Of a stretch of 64,000 nt of DNA, positions 44,278 to 53,069 are shown one piece after another (position 1 is the first letter of the stretch; each line of letters starts with the position of its first letter). The stretch is from Sphingomonas sp. AR_OL41. Its GTDB lineage: Bacteria > Pseudomonadota > Alphaproteobacteria > Sphingomonadales > Sphingomonadaceae. Both the position numbers and the translations under genes were made by a program. The notes under the pieces are model-generated. The model saw nothing but the letters and a program-made list of their open reading frames with translations, was not told where the DNA came from and ran no database searches. Location of the stretch: the NCBI RefSeq assembly GCF_029911635.1, contig NZ_JARYTI010000015.1, positions 48,830 through 112,829 of the forward strand, in the 5' to 3' direction.

Positions 44278-47200
44278 TTAGCGCGACAGATGTAACTCTT
44301 GCTGCGACCAGGACGGTGCTGGCGCGTTCGTGACGATCGCCCGCATTTCGGCGCTGAGCTCCGGCGGCCAGACCGGCCGGCTCGCAGCGCGGCTGAGGCT
44401 GACGGTCGCCACGACAAGCTGCCGCACGCGAGTATCGTCTTGCCATCCCTTGAGCAGCGTCCGGATTGTTTCCGGCACATCGTCTGTGGCCTCAAGAGCC
44501 GAGCGGCGAGCCACGTCGATGCGGTTGGGATATTCGCCGGCATAGCGGATAAGCATCAGCAAGGGCCTGGTCGGTTTCCCTGTTCCCTTGGCGAAGGCGA
44601 GGATCCGGACGCCATCGAGTCCGCTACCATCGTCATGCCGTTGACGCGACGCACGCCGGCCTGCGATCGGCTCGACGTCGACGCTCGGCTGCGTCGGTGC
44701 CTGCCGGCGGTTCTCGGCCGCATCGTTGTCACGATGCGCCTGTCGCACGGCCAGTTCGATGGCGAATACATCACTGCCAAAACATTCGTCCTGCGCCCAG
44801 CGATCAAGCCGTTGCTTGAGCTGCGGGGCGAGATCGTTCGGCCAGAAGCGCGTACCCGTCTTGCTGAACGCGAGCGGCCGCGCTTGAGTCTCGGCGCTCA
44901 GTGCAGCGACCACTTGCTGTTGCTCGCTACGAATAGCGCTCAGCGCCCGCTGAACGCGCCGTTGCGACAACCAGTCGTCATCGACTTTCAAGGTATTGAT
45001 CACGCGCGGATCGAGCTCGAGCCGACCTGCTCCGAAATCCCCGACATAGATGTCGGCTTTGCGCAGCCGATCGATCAGACGCTCGTCACGCTCGATCGCC
45101 CGCACGGCGCGATCATCGAATTCGGTCCGCGGGTGATCCTCGAGCCATTCACGGTCGGGAATGGCGTCAATGGCGTTTCGTCGGCCGGTATCTGCGCCCT
45201 TCGCAAATATCGGCCGCTTACGACGGGCGCGAACCGTAGGCGGGACGGCCGCCGGGGTTGCCGCGCCGGACCCATTGGGCGCATCGGTCTGACGGGTCTC
45301 GATCTCCTGGATCTTCTTCTTTGGCGCAGCCGCGTCCGGCGCGATGACTGCGACGCCGCGATCGGCTTCGCGCCAGTTGGCGAGGGCGGCAAGCAAATTG
45401 CGTGTCCGCATGGCCGTGGCATCATGATCGCTAGCCTCGATCCTCGACGCGAGCGTTGCGCGGCGCGCCTCTGTCGGTGCGGACGGTTCGAGTATCTTCG
45501 CCGGATCGCTTCCTTGCGGCGAATAAATCGACGCGGGGGCAGGGCCGGGCAGCGGCGACGACAGGCGAACCGGCCGCGCCGCCGTGTCGTTAGAGGACAT
45601 CCCGCGGGTGTGAGCGTGTTGACTGGCCTGCTTCCGATCGGCGACCACGACGTTCCGCCCAGCGATGAGTGGTGTCGGACGTGACTCGTCACCTGCAGGT
45701 TGCGCATGATGCAGCGGCGCCGAGACAGCCCGGCCCGTCGCGGAAGCGCTCAGGCGCGAAATATCCATTCCGCGACTCGTGGTTTTGATGCCGGACGGTC
45801 GCCGCACCTCGTTCGCCACAACGAGCGGAGCCGCCGGTAGGGCTGGTCGCTGGGCGACAAGCCGCGTCAGCGGTTGGCCGGGCCTTTCACGCTTGGCTCG
45901 AAGTGCGGGATACCGCGCAGCCGGAACTGCCGCAGCGACACTCAAGCGAACTATCGGCCGCTTGCGGTAGGCGACGGTGATGAGCGGCGATTGCCGCACG
46001 TCTGACGCAGCCGGTAGGACCAACGGCATAGCCGGTCGAGAGACATTCGCGCGTACGAGCTTGCGCGGCGCTATGACGTCGGCGTCCCTCGCTCGCATTT
46101 CCGCGATAGCGCCGTCGCGTAACTGCGTGAGCGCAGCGATCTTCTTGTCGGCGTCGCGGATCGACTGACGCAGGGCATTGCGCGCGCTCTTGATCCGGTT
46201 GCGTTCGTAAGCCCACACGGTCTTGCCGCGGCGGACCATCGCACTCTTGGCCTCGTTGAGATGCTCGCCGGCCTCGAGGTCGAGACCACGCGCGCCATAG
46301 CCCAATCCCGTGTAGCGCATGTTGCGCTGCGACTTCTCCGCGGCTTCCGACATCGAATGCGCCCACAAATGCCGAAGCATCTGAACGCCGTCCCGGCCAT
46401 CGAGTTCGCCGCGGACATGATTGGCGAACGACCAGCAATAGGGTTCTACGCGCGCGGTCGGGCGAAAGTTGGTGAGGATGTGCGCATGGGCATTTCGTGC
46501 GTCGCCACCATCGGGGGGGCGGTGAATCACCGCGCTATAAGGCAGCCCTAAGGGTTCGAGCACCGTCTTGCAGAAATGTCCGAGCGCCGCGATGTTTTCG
46601 GCATCGGAAGCGTCGGCATCGAATGCGACGATGATGCGGATCTGGATCTTGCCATTCTTTCGCATCGTCGCATCCTCGATCGCCTGCCAGCCGACCCCGA
46701 TCTCATCGAGGTTGTCGCCCAAATTGGCGATGATGATCGGCTCGTCGTGTTGATCGCGCAGCACCGCCTCGTCACGCGCCTCATATAGCCAGCGGTCACG
46801 CGCGGCGCCGCGATGGAAGCCCGGCGACTTCCGCCCGATATAGCTTTGATTATAGTGAACGCCGCGCATGCCGAGGTCGTCAACCACCCAGGACGATGGC
46901 ACTCGTGTCATCGGGATGGGCATGCGCGACGGCGGCGATGCCGCGCGCTTTACGACATCGGATGTCTGCCGCGCAGGCTGGTCGGCCTTGACCCTGCCAC
47001 GCAGCGTCGCCGCGATCTGGCGGCGATCGCGGTCGATCTCGGCAAGTTCCTGCAACAGGCGCCGCGCCGCGGCGCGATCCTCGAGATTGCGCTGGAGCTC
47101 GGCCGCCTTCTCATCGGCTTTCAGTCGGGCCTGCTTGGTCGCTTCCGAGCGAGCCTGCCGCAACACGATCTTGAGCATGCCTGGGGTTGCAGGGATGCAA

Positions 47201-47292
47201 CTGCCGTCCGGCAGGACGACAAACACTTCTATCGGGGGTGGGGGTGGAACGGGGCCGGCGGAGCCGCCCGAATTTGCCGCAGGCAAATTCAT
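44278..47292 (-). CDS. Large MobA/MobL-type relaxase
   Basis: The 1004-residue protein carries in its first third the relaxase motif HRPPDGGDARNAHAHILTNF, where NAHAHIL gives the metal-binding histidines, and later WAHSMSEAAEK. The N-terminus is proline-rich (PVPPPPPIEV). The long C-terminal part is polar and repetitive in composition, without a clear helicase motif. It should nick oriT to start DNA transfer. No type IV secretion genes are visible, so the element may depend on another one for transfer. Its start faces the intergenic region 47293-47707. Confidence 0.75.
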   Translation of the reverse strand: MNLPAANSGGSAGPVPPPPPIEVFVVLPDGSCIPATPGMLKIVLRQARSEATKQARLKADEKAAELQRNLEDRAAARRLLQELAEIDRDRRQIAATLRGRVKADQPARQTSDVVKRAASPPSRMPIPMTRVPSSWVVDDLGMRGVHYNQSYIGRKSPGFHRGAARDRWLYEARDEAVLRDQHDEPIIIANLGDNLDEIGVGWQAIEDATMRKNGKIQIRIIVAFDADASDAENIAALGHFCKTVLEPLGLPYSAVIHRPPDGGDARNAHAHILTNFRPTARVEPYCWSFANHVRGELDGRDGVQMLRHLWAHSMSEAAEKSQRNMRYTGLGYGARGLDLEAGEHLNEAKSAMVRRGKTVWAYERNRIKSARNALRQSIRDADKKIAALTQLRDGAIAEMRARDADVIAPRKLVRANVSRPAMPLVLPAASDVRQSPLITVAYRKRPIVRLSVAAAVPAARYPALRAKRERPGQPLTRLVAQRPALPAAPLVVANEVRRPSGIKTTSRGMDISRLSASATGRAVSAPLHHAQPAGDESRPTPLIAGRNVVVADRKQASQHAHTRGMSSNDTAARPVRLSSPLPGPAPASIYSPQGSDPAKILEPSAPTEARRATLASRIEASDHDATAMRTRNLLAALANWREADRGVAVIAPDAAAPKKKIQEIETRQTDAPNGSGAATPAAVPPTVRARRKRPIFAKGADTGRRNAIDAIPDREWLEDHPRTEFDDRAVRAIERDERLIDRLRKADIYVGDFGAGRLELDPRVINTLKVDDDWLSQRRVQRALSAIRSEQQQVVAALSAETQARPLAFSKTGTRFWPNDLAPQLKQRLDRWAQDECFGSDVFAIELAVRQAHRDNDAAENRRQAPTQPSVDVEPIAGRRASRQRHDDGSGLDGVRILAFAKGTGKPTRPLLMLIRYAGEYPNRIDVARRSALEATDDVPETIRTLLKGWQDDTRVRQLVVATVSLSRAASRPVWPPELSAEMRAIVTNAPAPSWSQQELHLSR

Positions 47293-47484
47293 TTAATGCG
47301 CCCCCCACCCTAAATCTGAAAACCTGCTTCTTTCGGCAGCGGGCGCTGATTGATCGTTATCACACCGAAACGACAAATTGCGCCGCTGCGTACCCTTCTG
47401 CGCTTGGCGGCACAGTCGATGATCGGGCGATGGCGGGTCGCAACGGTCCATGTTGGACACTATTGCCGATCGAGTGGCTCGAAC

Positions 47485-47496
47485 CGATGTAAGTCC
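47485..47496 (-). promoter_or_regulatory. GGACTTACATCG motif upstream of the relaxase gene
   Basis: On the minus strand GGACTTACATCG stands 193 bp before the relaxase start, in the same orientation relative to its gene as the three other copies. It matches the first 12 of the 16 shared bases. Confidence 0.55.
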
Positions 47497-47589
47497 AGCT
47501 TCGCGAAGCGCGTCGCGGTTTCTATCTCGGTCTTCGCGGCCAAAAAAATGGCTCGTCGCGCAGATTCGCCTGTGCGTCGGCGGAAGCAT

Positions 47590-47643
47590 CTCCCATAAGC
47601 TGGGAGTTGGGCATCCCGCCCGGCAATAGGAGCCGGGTTGCCC
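47590..47643. other. Paired inverted repeats between relaxase and rightward operon (candidate oriT or terminator)
   Basis: CTCCCA and TGGGAG (47590-47606) pair over a 5-base loop. Directly after it GGGCA..CCCGGC pairs with GCCGGG..TGCCC (47609-47643). Inverted repeats beside a relaxase gene are typical of transfer origins, but no nick site can be named. Confidence 0.35.
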
Positions 47644-47707
47644 GATGATCGCGCAATATCATATCGCTGCCGGACCGCGGAACGCGGCGCAGCACAGGTT
47701 CCGCACA

Positions 47708-47723
47708 GGACTTACATCGCTAG
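47708..47723 (+). promoter_or_regulatory. GGACTTACATCGCTAG motif upstream of the operon at 47768
   Basis: A full 16-bp copy lies 44 bp before the start codon. The whole intergenic stretch 47293-47707 holds no gene, only this motif, its partner at 47485 and the inverted repeats. Confidence 0.6.
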
Positions 47724-47767
47724 CGAAGCGGGCTGTGTCGATGACGAATCTCGAAGGAGATTCTGTC

Positions 47768-48649
47768 ATGCCCCGTCCCGACGTTCCCGGAGATCCTCGC
47801 GCACTGCTTGCGGCGATCGACCATCAGCTTGCAAGCCTTGTCGCAAGCCGCGAGACTGCGCTCGACCGGATCGTCGCGCTCGACGCAGAGCAGGCGGCGC
47901 TCGGCTATCACCCGAACTACCCCGCCTATGTCCATGGCGGCATCTACGCCGACAAGGGGTTCGGGTCTGGGCATATCCTAGCCGTCGCAGGGTTCCACGA
48001 CCTTGATTGGCGAGAGGCGCTCGACCGGCTCACCACCGCGCCGGCCGACGTCGGCGACGACCCGGACTGCCTGCTGGTGCGGCTGCGCCATGCCTGCGAG
48101 GCCGACGCGATGCTTGAAGTGTCCGGGCTGGTTTGGTGCGATCAGGTTGGTTTGCTCAAGCGCGGCGCGATCAATGCGTTCTGGATCAAGCGGCCGAAAC
48201 TAGGCCTCGGCCAGCCGGCAAAGGCGGCGGGGCTGGGGCCGGGGCAAGCCGCAGCGCATCGCGGGCTCTATTCGCTTTCGATTGCGACGCTCGCGCGCGG
48301 GTTCGACAACGCCGCGGTCAATCAACCGGATCATCGCTTCGGCGCGATGCTTTCGGCTGTGATCGAGACGGGTGGGTCGCGCCTTGCCCGCATCGGCGCC
48401 GAAGCACTCCATCGCGACGCCGAGGCACGTTATCGCGACGATTGCCGCAGCTTCGCCGCGCACCAGGCGGCGACGTCCGACCGGCACTGGCGCTGGAAGC
48501 CGCCGCTCTCAAGACAGGGGCACCTTGCGGTCACAACGGCCCGGGCGAAGGACATCGCTATGCCGACCGAGCGCACGCGCGGCCATGCCGCCAGCTGGCT
48601 CGACGACCATGACGCGAACATCCGCTTCACTCAAGGGGACGAGGCATGA
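47768..48649 (+). CDS. Unknown protein, first gene of a three-gene operon
   Basis: The 293-residue protein is not recognised. ATG 47768 is chosen because AAGGAGA lies 8 bp upstream and because an earlier start at 47645 would place the shared promoter motif inside the coding region. A segment YHPNYPAYVHGGIYADKGFG and a C-terminal HRDAEARYRDDCRSFAAHQA (shown in part) are the most regular pieces. It overlaps the next gene by four bases. The role is probably in element maintenance, but no function can be claimed. Confidence 0.65.
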   Translation: MPRPDVPGDPRALLAAIDHQLASLVASRETALDRIVALDAEQAALGYHPNYPAYVHGGIYADKGFGSGHILAVAGFHDLDWREALDRLTTAPADVGDDPDCLLVRLRHACEADAMLEVSGLVWCDQVGLLKRGAINAFWIKRPKLGLGQPAKAAGLGPGQAAAHRGLYSLSIATLARGFDNAAVNQPDHRFGAMLSAVIETGGSRLARIGAEALHRDAEARYRDDCRSFAAHQAATSDRHWRWKPPLSRQGHLAVTTARAKDIAMPTERTRGHAASWLDDHDANIRFTQGDEA

Positions 48650-48939
48650 CCGCGATCACCATCATGGTGGCCGACGTCGAGCGCACGATCACCGACATCA
48701 CTTCCTATCGCTCGGATCTCGCCAATACCGGCCGGCTGCTCGATAAACTCTATGCCGACTTCGATCCGGCACGCCCCGAACTTCTCGTGTCGCGCGAAGA
48801 AGAAGTCGTGAAGCTCTTCAACCGTTACCACGAGCTACGCGCAATCGTCGACCAATGGGACGGGGCCGAGCAAAGCCGCGAGAATGTTCTCGCCGGCTGG
48901 GCGCTGGTCGAAGATATCCGAAACAGCAGCGCGTCATGA
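48646..48939 (+). CDS. Small unknown acidic protein
   Basis: The 97-residue protein is mostly helical and acidic (LLDKLYADFDPARPELLVSR as central stretch). It is coupled by ATGA overlaps to both neighbours, which strongly supports that it is real. No motif is recognised. It may be a partner of the large protein encoded next. Confidence 0.6.
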   Translation: MTAITIMVADVERTITDITSYRSDLANTGRLLDKLYADFDPARPELLVSREEEVVKLFNRYHELRAIVDQWDGAEQSRENVLAGWALVEDIRNSSAS

Positions 48940-51401
48940 CCCCCGACCGCGCCTTTCACCAAGATGTTCGGACCGATGCGCTTTGCCTGTGGCATCGCAT
49001 GTCTATCGCTTTGCCGGCCTGTGTCCGCGCCGATGGGACCGCCGCGGCCGAGCAGGTCGCGATCGTTCCGCCCGATACGGACCTTCTGCTTGCTGCATTG
49101 CCCCATCGCGAGGGCGGCGGCGATCCCGCCTTGAGCCCGGGCGCGGCGCTGGTGGGCACTCGCGAGCCGGATCTGTCAGGCTATCTCGCAGGCCACGCGG
49201 TGCTGGCCGATGGCTATAGCAACAACGGCATCGTCGTGGCGCAGGGTCGCCATGCGATCCTCGCCTGGCTGTTCAACACCACCGGGTTTGGGTACGCGCC
49301 GGCGGCGCTATGGAAGCTGGCCGGTTGGCGGATCGGCTGGGTAGCGCGTTTTCTCGATCAGTTGCGAGCCGGCGGCGCCGAGGGTGCGCTGATCGTCGCC
49401 GAGCGCCAGGCTGCCGCGGCGCTTCGCCAGATGTGGCTGGCGATCGACCAGCCGGCAGTAGAGAGAGGTCATCTCGCGGCGAGCGGCGCGGTGCTCGTCG
49501 GTCGCGCGCTCATCGACCTTGTTACCGCAATCGATCGCGTGCTGGACCAGATGACCAAGCCGGACGCGCCGGTCCGGCAGATCGTCGCAGTCCGCAAGAT
49601 TCGCGCGGCGCTGGTTCACGGCCTCGGCCTTTACTGCCGCTTTCTCGCGGACGCGGATCGTACGGCCGCCGAGTCCGCAACAAAAGCGTCCGTCCAGACC
49701 AGCGGCGACGCAAAGCCGCGTGCATCGGCCGATCAACTTGAACTGACCAAGCTCAAAGGCGCGTTCAAGGTCGCGAAGGTCATGACGAGCGCCGCGATGC
49801 TGTTCGCGATCGCGACCGACCACAAAGACGTTGTGCCGACGAGCTTGCCCAGAGACAAGCCGGTGAAGGCCAGCATCCGCATTCTCGAACACAAGCTCAC
49901 GAGCACCAAGGCATTGATGAGCGCGCCCGACATCTCTGCGCTCGATGTCGAGCTCGATCGGCTCAACGACTTCCTCAGCCCCCTCGCCGCTGACGCGCCG
50001 CCGTCCTGGCGCACCAAGCACCACGCCGGACTTGCGCGATTGAGCTTCGGCGACCGCGCGGTGCGCATGTCCGCGCTCGACCGAGTACGCACCGATCTGA
50101 TCTATCGGCTGATCGTCACCCGGCGTCTCGATCAGGTTTATCGCGTGCTGCCGTGGATGGCAGCCTTGTCTGACGTTTTTCCCGGTGTGTTCTGCGGGCC
50201 GCTCGGCGCGATCGCGCAGCTGTTCGAGGCGGGCCGCGTCCGTGAGATTGCTCTCGAACTCCTTCGCAGGCTGTACGACGAAGACGATGAGGGGCGTCTC
50301 GATACCGAAAGGGGTAAGAACGCGGTTAGAACCCCCGCGTTGCTCGTGAATCAGGTGGTGACCAGGAGTCGTGCCGGCTTCCTGCTCGCCGAAGGTGCAC
50401 TCTCGCACCGCATGGCGCAAGCGCACCTCGCCGGGTGCCATCTCGATGCGAATCATCCCATACCGATGGCGATCGCCGGCCGCCTTGACTGGAGATTTGC
50501 TGGCAGCCTTTCGGACGCTGCAACCGCAGCGACGGTGCAGGGCGCTGAACTGTCCAAGTCTATCTACGCCACCCGACAATATGAACGGGATCTCCCCCGT
50601 TATATGGGCCTCGCGCTGCTGCCGATGCTTGGCAAGGCGATCACGGATATATTCGTCGGACGTCTTCGTGGGCCAGCGTTCTTCGATCACGTCACAACCA
50701 TCGAAGAGACCGACAAGATACTCGCGCGCGTCGCGGCGCCGGGCATGACTAGCGGTGTCGGCGTTGCGACACGCGAACTGATGCGCTCAGTGCTGAGGTC
50801 GCTCGACGTGGAGGATGCTGTCGACCCTGATGAGTGGCGAAGCGACGATCAAGTTGTCGCCGATACGCGCACGCGCGAACTCAAACGCGCCGACAACCGC
50901 ATCAACCGCAACACGCCTGCCGCCAAGGAAAAGGACGGCGGTGCGATTCGCCGCGCGGCGTCGAAAGCGGACGAGGCCGCCGGATCGCCCGGTAGCGATA
51001 TGTGGGACCTGATCGACCGCGCGCGGACCTGGAAGTGGAGCAAGGATGGCGCGGTGAAGTCCGACGACGAACCGCTGGAACTCGTTCTGGAAGGGCAGAC
51101 ACAGCCGCCAGGGCTCGTGCCGCTCGGATCACAGTTCATGTATCCGCTATGGTTCAGCCCTCATATCGACCGGCATAAGCTGGCGTGGCTTGCCGACGGA
51201 GCGCCGCTCCATTCGCCGGTCGCGTTCGGCGACATTAGTCACGCCGGCCTGATCGCCGACGCAGTTGCGGCGATGCGCGCCAGCGCGCCCATGCTCTACG
51301 CCCATTCGGTGGTTGATGCGGCAATCGTCCGCGTGATGACGATATGGTTCACCGGGTTGTCCAACATCGCCGCGGACCACGTCCATGTCCGTATTCGCTA
51401 G
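48936..51401 (+). CDS. Large protein of unknown function
   Basis: The 821-residue protein has no motif I can name: no Walker, nuclease or protease signature is apparent. It is rich in Ala, Arg and Leu and looks helical. A hydrophobic stretch (VMTSAAMLFAIA) near residue 285 is too short and mixed to be a sure membrane helix. About residues 640-700 form a charged linker. ATG 48936 overlaps the previous stop. It is the biggest gene of the mobile region apart from the relaxase, which makes it a likely key component. Confidence 0.62.
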   Translation: MTPDRAFHQDVRTDALCLWHRMSIALPACVRADGTAAAEQVAIVPPDTDLLLAALPHREGGGDPALSPGAALVGTREPDLSGYLAGHAVLADGYSNNGIVVAQGRHAILAWLFNTTGFGYAPAALWKLAGWRIGWVARFLDQLRAGGAEGALIVAERQAAAALRQMWLAIDQPAVERGHLAASGAVLVGRALIDLVTAIDRVLDQMTKPDAPVRQIVAVRKIRAALVHGLGLYCRFLADADRTAAESATKASVQTSGDAKPRASADQLELTKLKGAFKVAKVMTSAAMLFAIATDHKDVVPTSLPRDKPVKASIRILEHKLTSTKALMSAPDISALDVELDRLNDFLSPLAADAPPSWRTKHHAGLARLSFGDRAVRMSALDRVRTDLIYRLIVTRRLDQVYRVLPWMAALSDVFPGVFCGPLGAIAQLFEAGRVREIALELLRRLYDEDDEGRLDTERGKNAVRTPALLVNQVVTRSRAGFLLAEGALSHRMAQAHLAGCHLDANHPIPMAIAGRLDWRFAGSLSDAATAATVQGAELSKSIYATRQYERDLPRYMGLALLPMLGKAITDIFVGRLRGPAFFDHVTTIEETDKILARVAAPGMTSGVGVATRELMRSVLRSLDVEDAVDPDEWRSDDQVVADTRTRELKRADNRINRNTPAAKEKDGGAIRRAASKADEAAGSPGSDMWDLIDRARTWKWSKDGAVKSDDEPLELVLEGQTQPPGLVPLGSQFMYPLWFSPHIDRHKLAWLADGAPLHSPVAFGDISHAGLIADAVAAMRASAPMLYAHSVVDAAIVRVMTIWFTGLSNIAADHVHVRIR

Positions 51402-51451
51402 CTGGAAGGTACGATCAAGCTCGTTCGCGCGATGACCAGGAGCCCCCGCCC

Positions 51452-51467
51452 GGACTTACATCGCTAG
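51452..51467 (+). promoter_or_regulatory. GGACTTACATCGCTAG motif upstream of parB-like gene
   Basis: A full 16-bp copy stands 51 bp before the start codon of the ParB-like gene. Confidence 0.6.
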
Positions 51468-51477
51468 GAGACCGGCC

Positions 51478-51493
51478 AATCGGCAGACCGATT
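51478..51493. repeat. Short inverted repeat before the parB-like gene
   Basis: AATCGG and CCGATT pair around CAGA, 25 bp ahead of the start codon. It could be an autoregulatory or centromere-like ParB site, but this is a guess from position. Confidence 0.3.
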
Positions 51494-51518
51494 CGCATCA
51501 CCAATGAAGGAAGATGAG

Positions 51519-52379
51519 ATGACCGATCAGCTGCCCCTGACCTCCAGTCGGTCGACGACCCGGATCGTCCACGTCGATCCCAACAAGGTGCGGCTCTCGC
51601 CCCTCAATCCGCGCGCGCAAACGCCGCATTCGTCTGAAAGCGTTGCGGCGCTCGCCGCGGAGATCCACGAGGTCGGTCAGATCAACGACGCGCACGGCGA
51701 GGCCGCCAAGGACGGCGTGATCGAACTGCTCGCCGGTTCCCGGCGGCGCGAGGCATGCATCGTCGCCGGGACCGAGTTGCGCATCCGCGTCCACCCCGAC
51801 CTGACGCGCGATGCGGCGATAGGCATCGCCTACCGCGACGACCGCGAAGCCCTGCCGGTCAGCCTGTGGGATCTATCAGCCGGCTGGTCGCGTATGCTTG
51901 GTGATGGCGTCGTCAAGACCGAGGCGGCGCTCGCGAAGGTCGTGGGCGTCGACAAGAGCACGATGAACAGAGGCCTCGCGTTCCAGAAGGCGCCGTCCCA
52001 GATCCTGGATGCGTTCGCCGACCGGCGTGCGATCAGCTTCACCCAGTGGACCGAGCTCGCCCCGCTGATCGAGAACGAGGACACCTGCGCGAGGCTCGTC
52101 GAGCGTGCCGGGCTCATCGTCGGTAAAGGATATGCCGCGACGCGCGTCGCCGCCGAACTCAAGGCCGCCGCCGCCAACAAGGCCGAGATCAAAGCGATCG
52201 AGGTCCGCAATCGGCACGACAAAGTGATCGCGGTGATTCAGCCGGACCACCGCGGCGGGTTCACGATCAAAGTGAAGCCGCTGGCCGAGGCGCATCCCAG
52301 CTATCGGCTGGAGTTCGCCAAGCTCATCCATGACCGCTTCGTCGAGGTTATCAAGACCTGGTTCGACCGCGAAGCCTGA
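51519..52379 (+). CDS. ParB/Srx-domain protein
   Basis: The 286-residue protein has the ParB N-terminal nuclease-like/CTP-binding fold with VRLSPLNPRAQ, HEVGQIND and the GxRR-type box ELLAGSRRREA. A helix-turn-helix (EAALAKVVGVDKSTMNRGLA) follows. ParB proteins segregate plasmids or regulate genes. No parA is found beside it, so it is an orphan. ATG 51519 is preferred over 51504 because AAGGA lies 7 bp upstream. It heads the operon that leads to the ubiquitin-like set, recalling ParB plus ThiF cassettes on other plasmids. Confidence 0.83.
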   Translation: MTDQLPLTSSRSTTRIVHVDPNKVRLSPLNPRAQTPHSSESVAALAAEIHEVGQINDAHGEAAKDGVIELLAGSRRREACIVAGTELRIRVHPDLTRDAAIGIAYRDDREALPVSLWDLSAGWSRMLGDGVVKTEAALAKVVGVDKSTMNRGLAFQKAPSQILDAFADRRAISFTQWTELAPLIENEDTCARLVERAGLIVGKGYAATRVAAELKAAAANKAEIKAIEVRNRHDKVIAVIQPDHRGGFTIKVKPLAEAHPSYRLEFAKLIHDRFVEVIKTWFDREA

Positions 52380-52405
52380 CCCAAGCGCGGATGAGGAAAC
52401 ACATC

Positions 52406-52711
52406 ATGGAATCGAAGGAAATGGTCGAAGGCTGGTTCGGCGCAGTAGAGCAGTTGGCTGGGGCCGACGACAGCGTGGTTCTCGCCCAGTTGCCCAAAGG
52501 CGCTTACCCCGATCCGAAGCCGTCATGTGCGACCTGCCCGGCGAAGGACTGGTATCTCACGAAGAAGGGCTTGCGTTGTTACTGCCAGGAGCACCGTTAC
52601 GTTTCCTGGGTGTCGAACGACGATCCGGTGCTGGTCTGCGACGCACGCGAGCGCCTTATACGCGATGCACAGTCTGACGAGATCGAGCCGCCGATCGACT
52701 ATGGCGGATAG
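52406..52711 (+). CDS. Small cysteine-rich protein (possible zinc ribbon)
   Basis: The 101-residue protein has CATCPAKDWYLTKKGLRCYC, that is a CxxC pair followed by a CxC pair and a nearby His, enough to bind a metal. ATG 52406 is preferred to 52391 because GAGG lies 9 bp upstream. It follows the parB-like gene after 26 bp. Similar small zinc proteins often accompany plasmid maintenance genes, but no specific function can be named. Confidence 0.6.
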   Translation: MESKEMVEGWFGAVEQLAGADDSVVLAQLPKGAYPDPKPSCATCPAKDWYLTKKGLRCYCQEHRYVSWVSNDDPVLVCDARERLIRDAQSDEIEPPIDYGG

Positions 52712-53069
52712 AATCTTTGCGCTACAATCAGGACGAAAGTCGCCGGATTGTCGCGCGGGACATGCCACAGAGGGAGCATGCTGTGATGCTCCGCTCAAAG
52801 CGCGTCCTCCCCGCAAGCTCGATGGCGCGAGCCCGCGCTTCATGCGCGTTGGCGAGCACCAGCTTCTCCGTAATTCAGTCGTCGCAGATCGCACCGGGTG
52901 CGAGCTGGATGATGAGTGCCTGAACCTTGTCCATCCCTCCCGTCTGCCCATGTACCGCCTCTATTGGCAACCGCATTCGCGGGCAGTTCGGGCGAGACTG
53001 AAACCAACACCGAATTTTGCAGCCGCGGGCGTCGTCGCCTGCGCGATAGGCAGGAGTGTTACCGCATGA
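52701..53069 (+). CDS. Possible small unknown protein
   Basis: A frame of 122 codons overlaps the preceding stop and the next start (ATGA at 53066-53069), which hints at translational coupling. Against it stand the lack of a clear ribosome site and an Arg/Pro-rich composition. If it is not a gene, these 350 bp are a non-coding gap within the operon. Confidence 0.3.
   Translation: MADRIFALQSGRKSPDCRAGHATEGACCDAPLKARPPRKLDGASPRFMRVGEHQLLRNSVVADRTGCELDDECLNLVHPSRLPMYRLYWQPHSRAVRARLKPTPNFAAAGVVACAIGRSVTA

Noticed and set aside
47645..47767. Upstream start for the gene at 47768
   Set aside because: It would place the shared promoter motif in the coding region; the ATG at 47768 has a good ribosome site.
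51402..51518. parS centromere
   Set aside because: Only one short inverted repeat is present, no repeated array, and no parA is near. It is kept as a low-confidence repeat only.
52527..52700. Upstream extension of the possible small gene at 52701
   Set aside because: It lies within the cysteine-rich gene in another frame and is Arg/Ser-rich.
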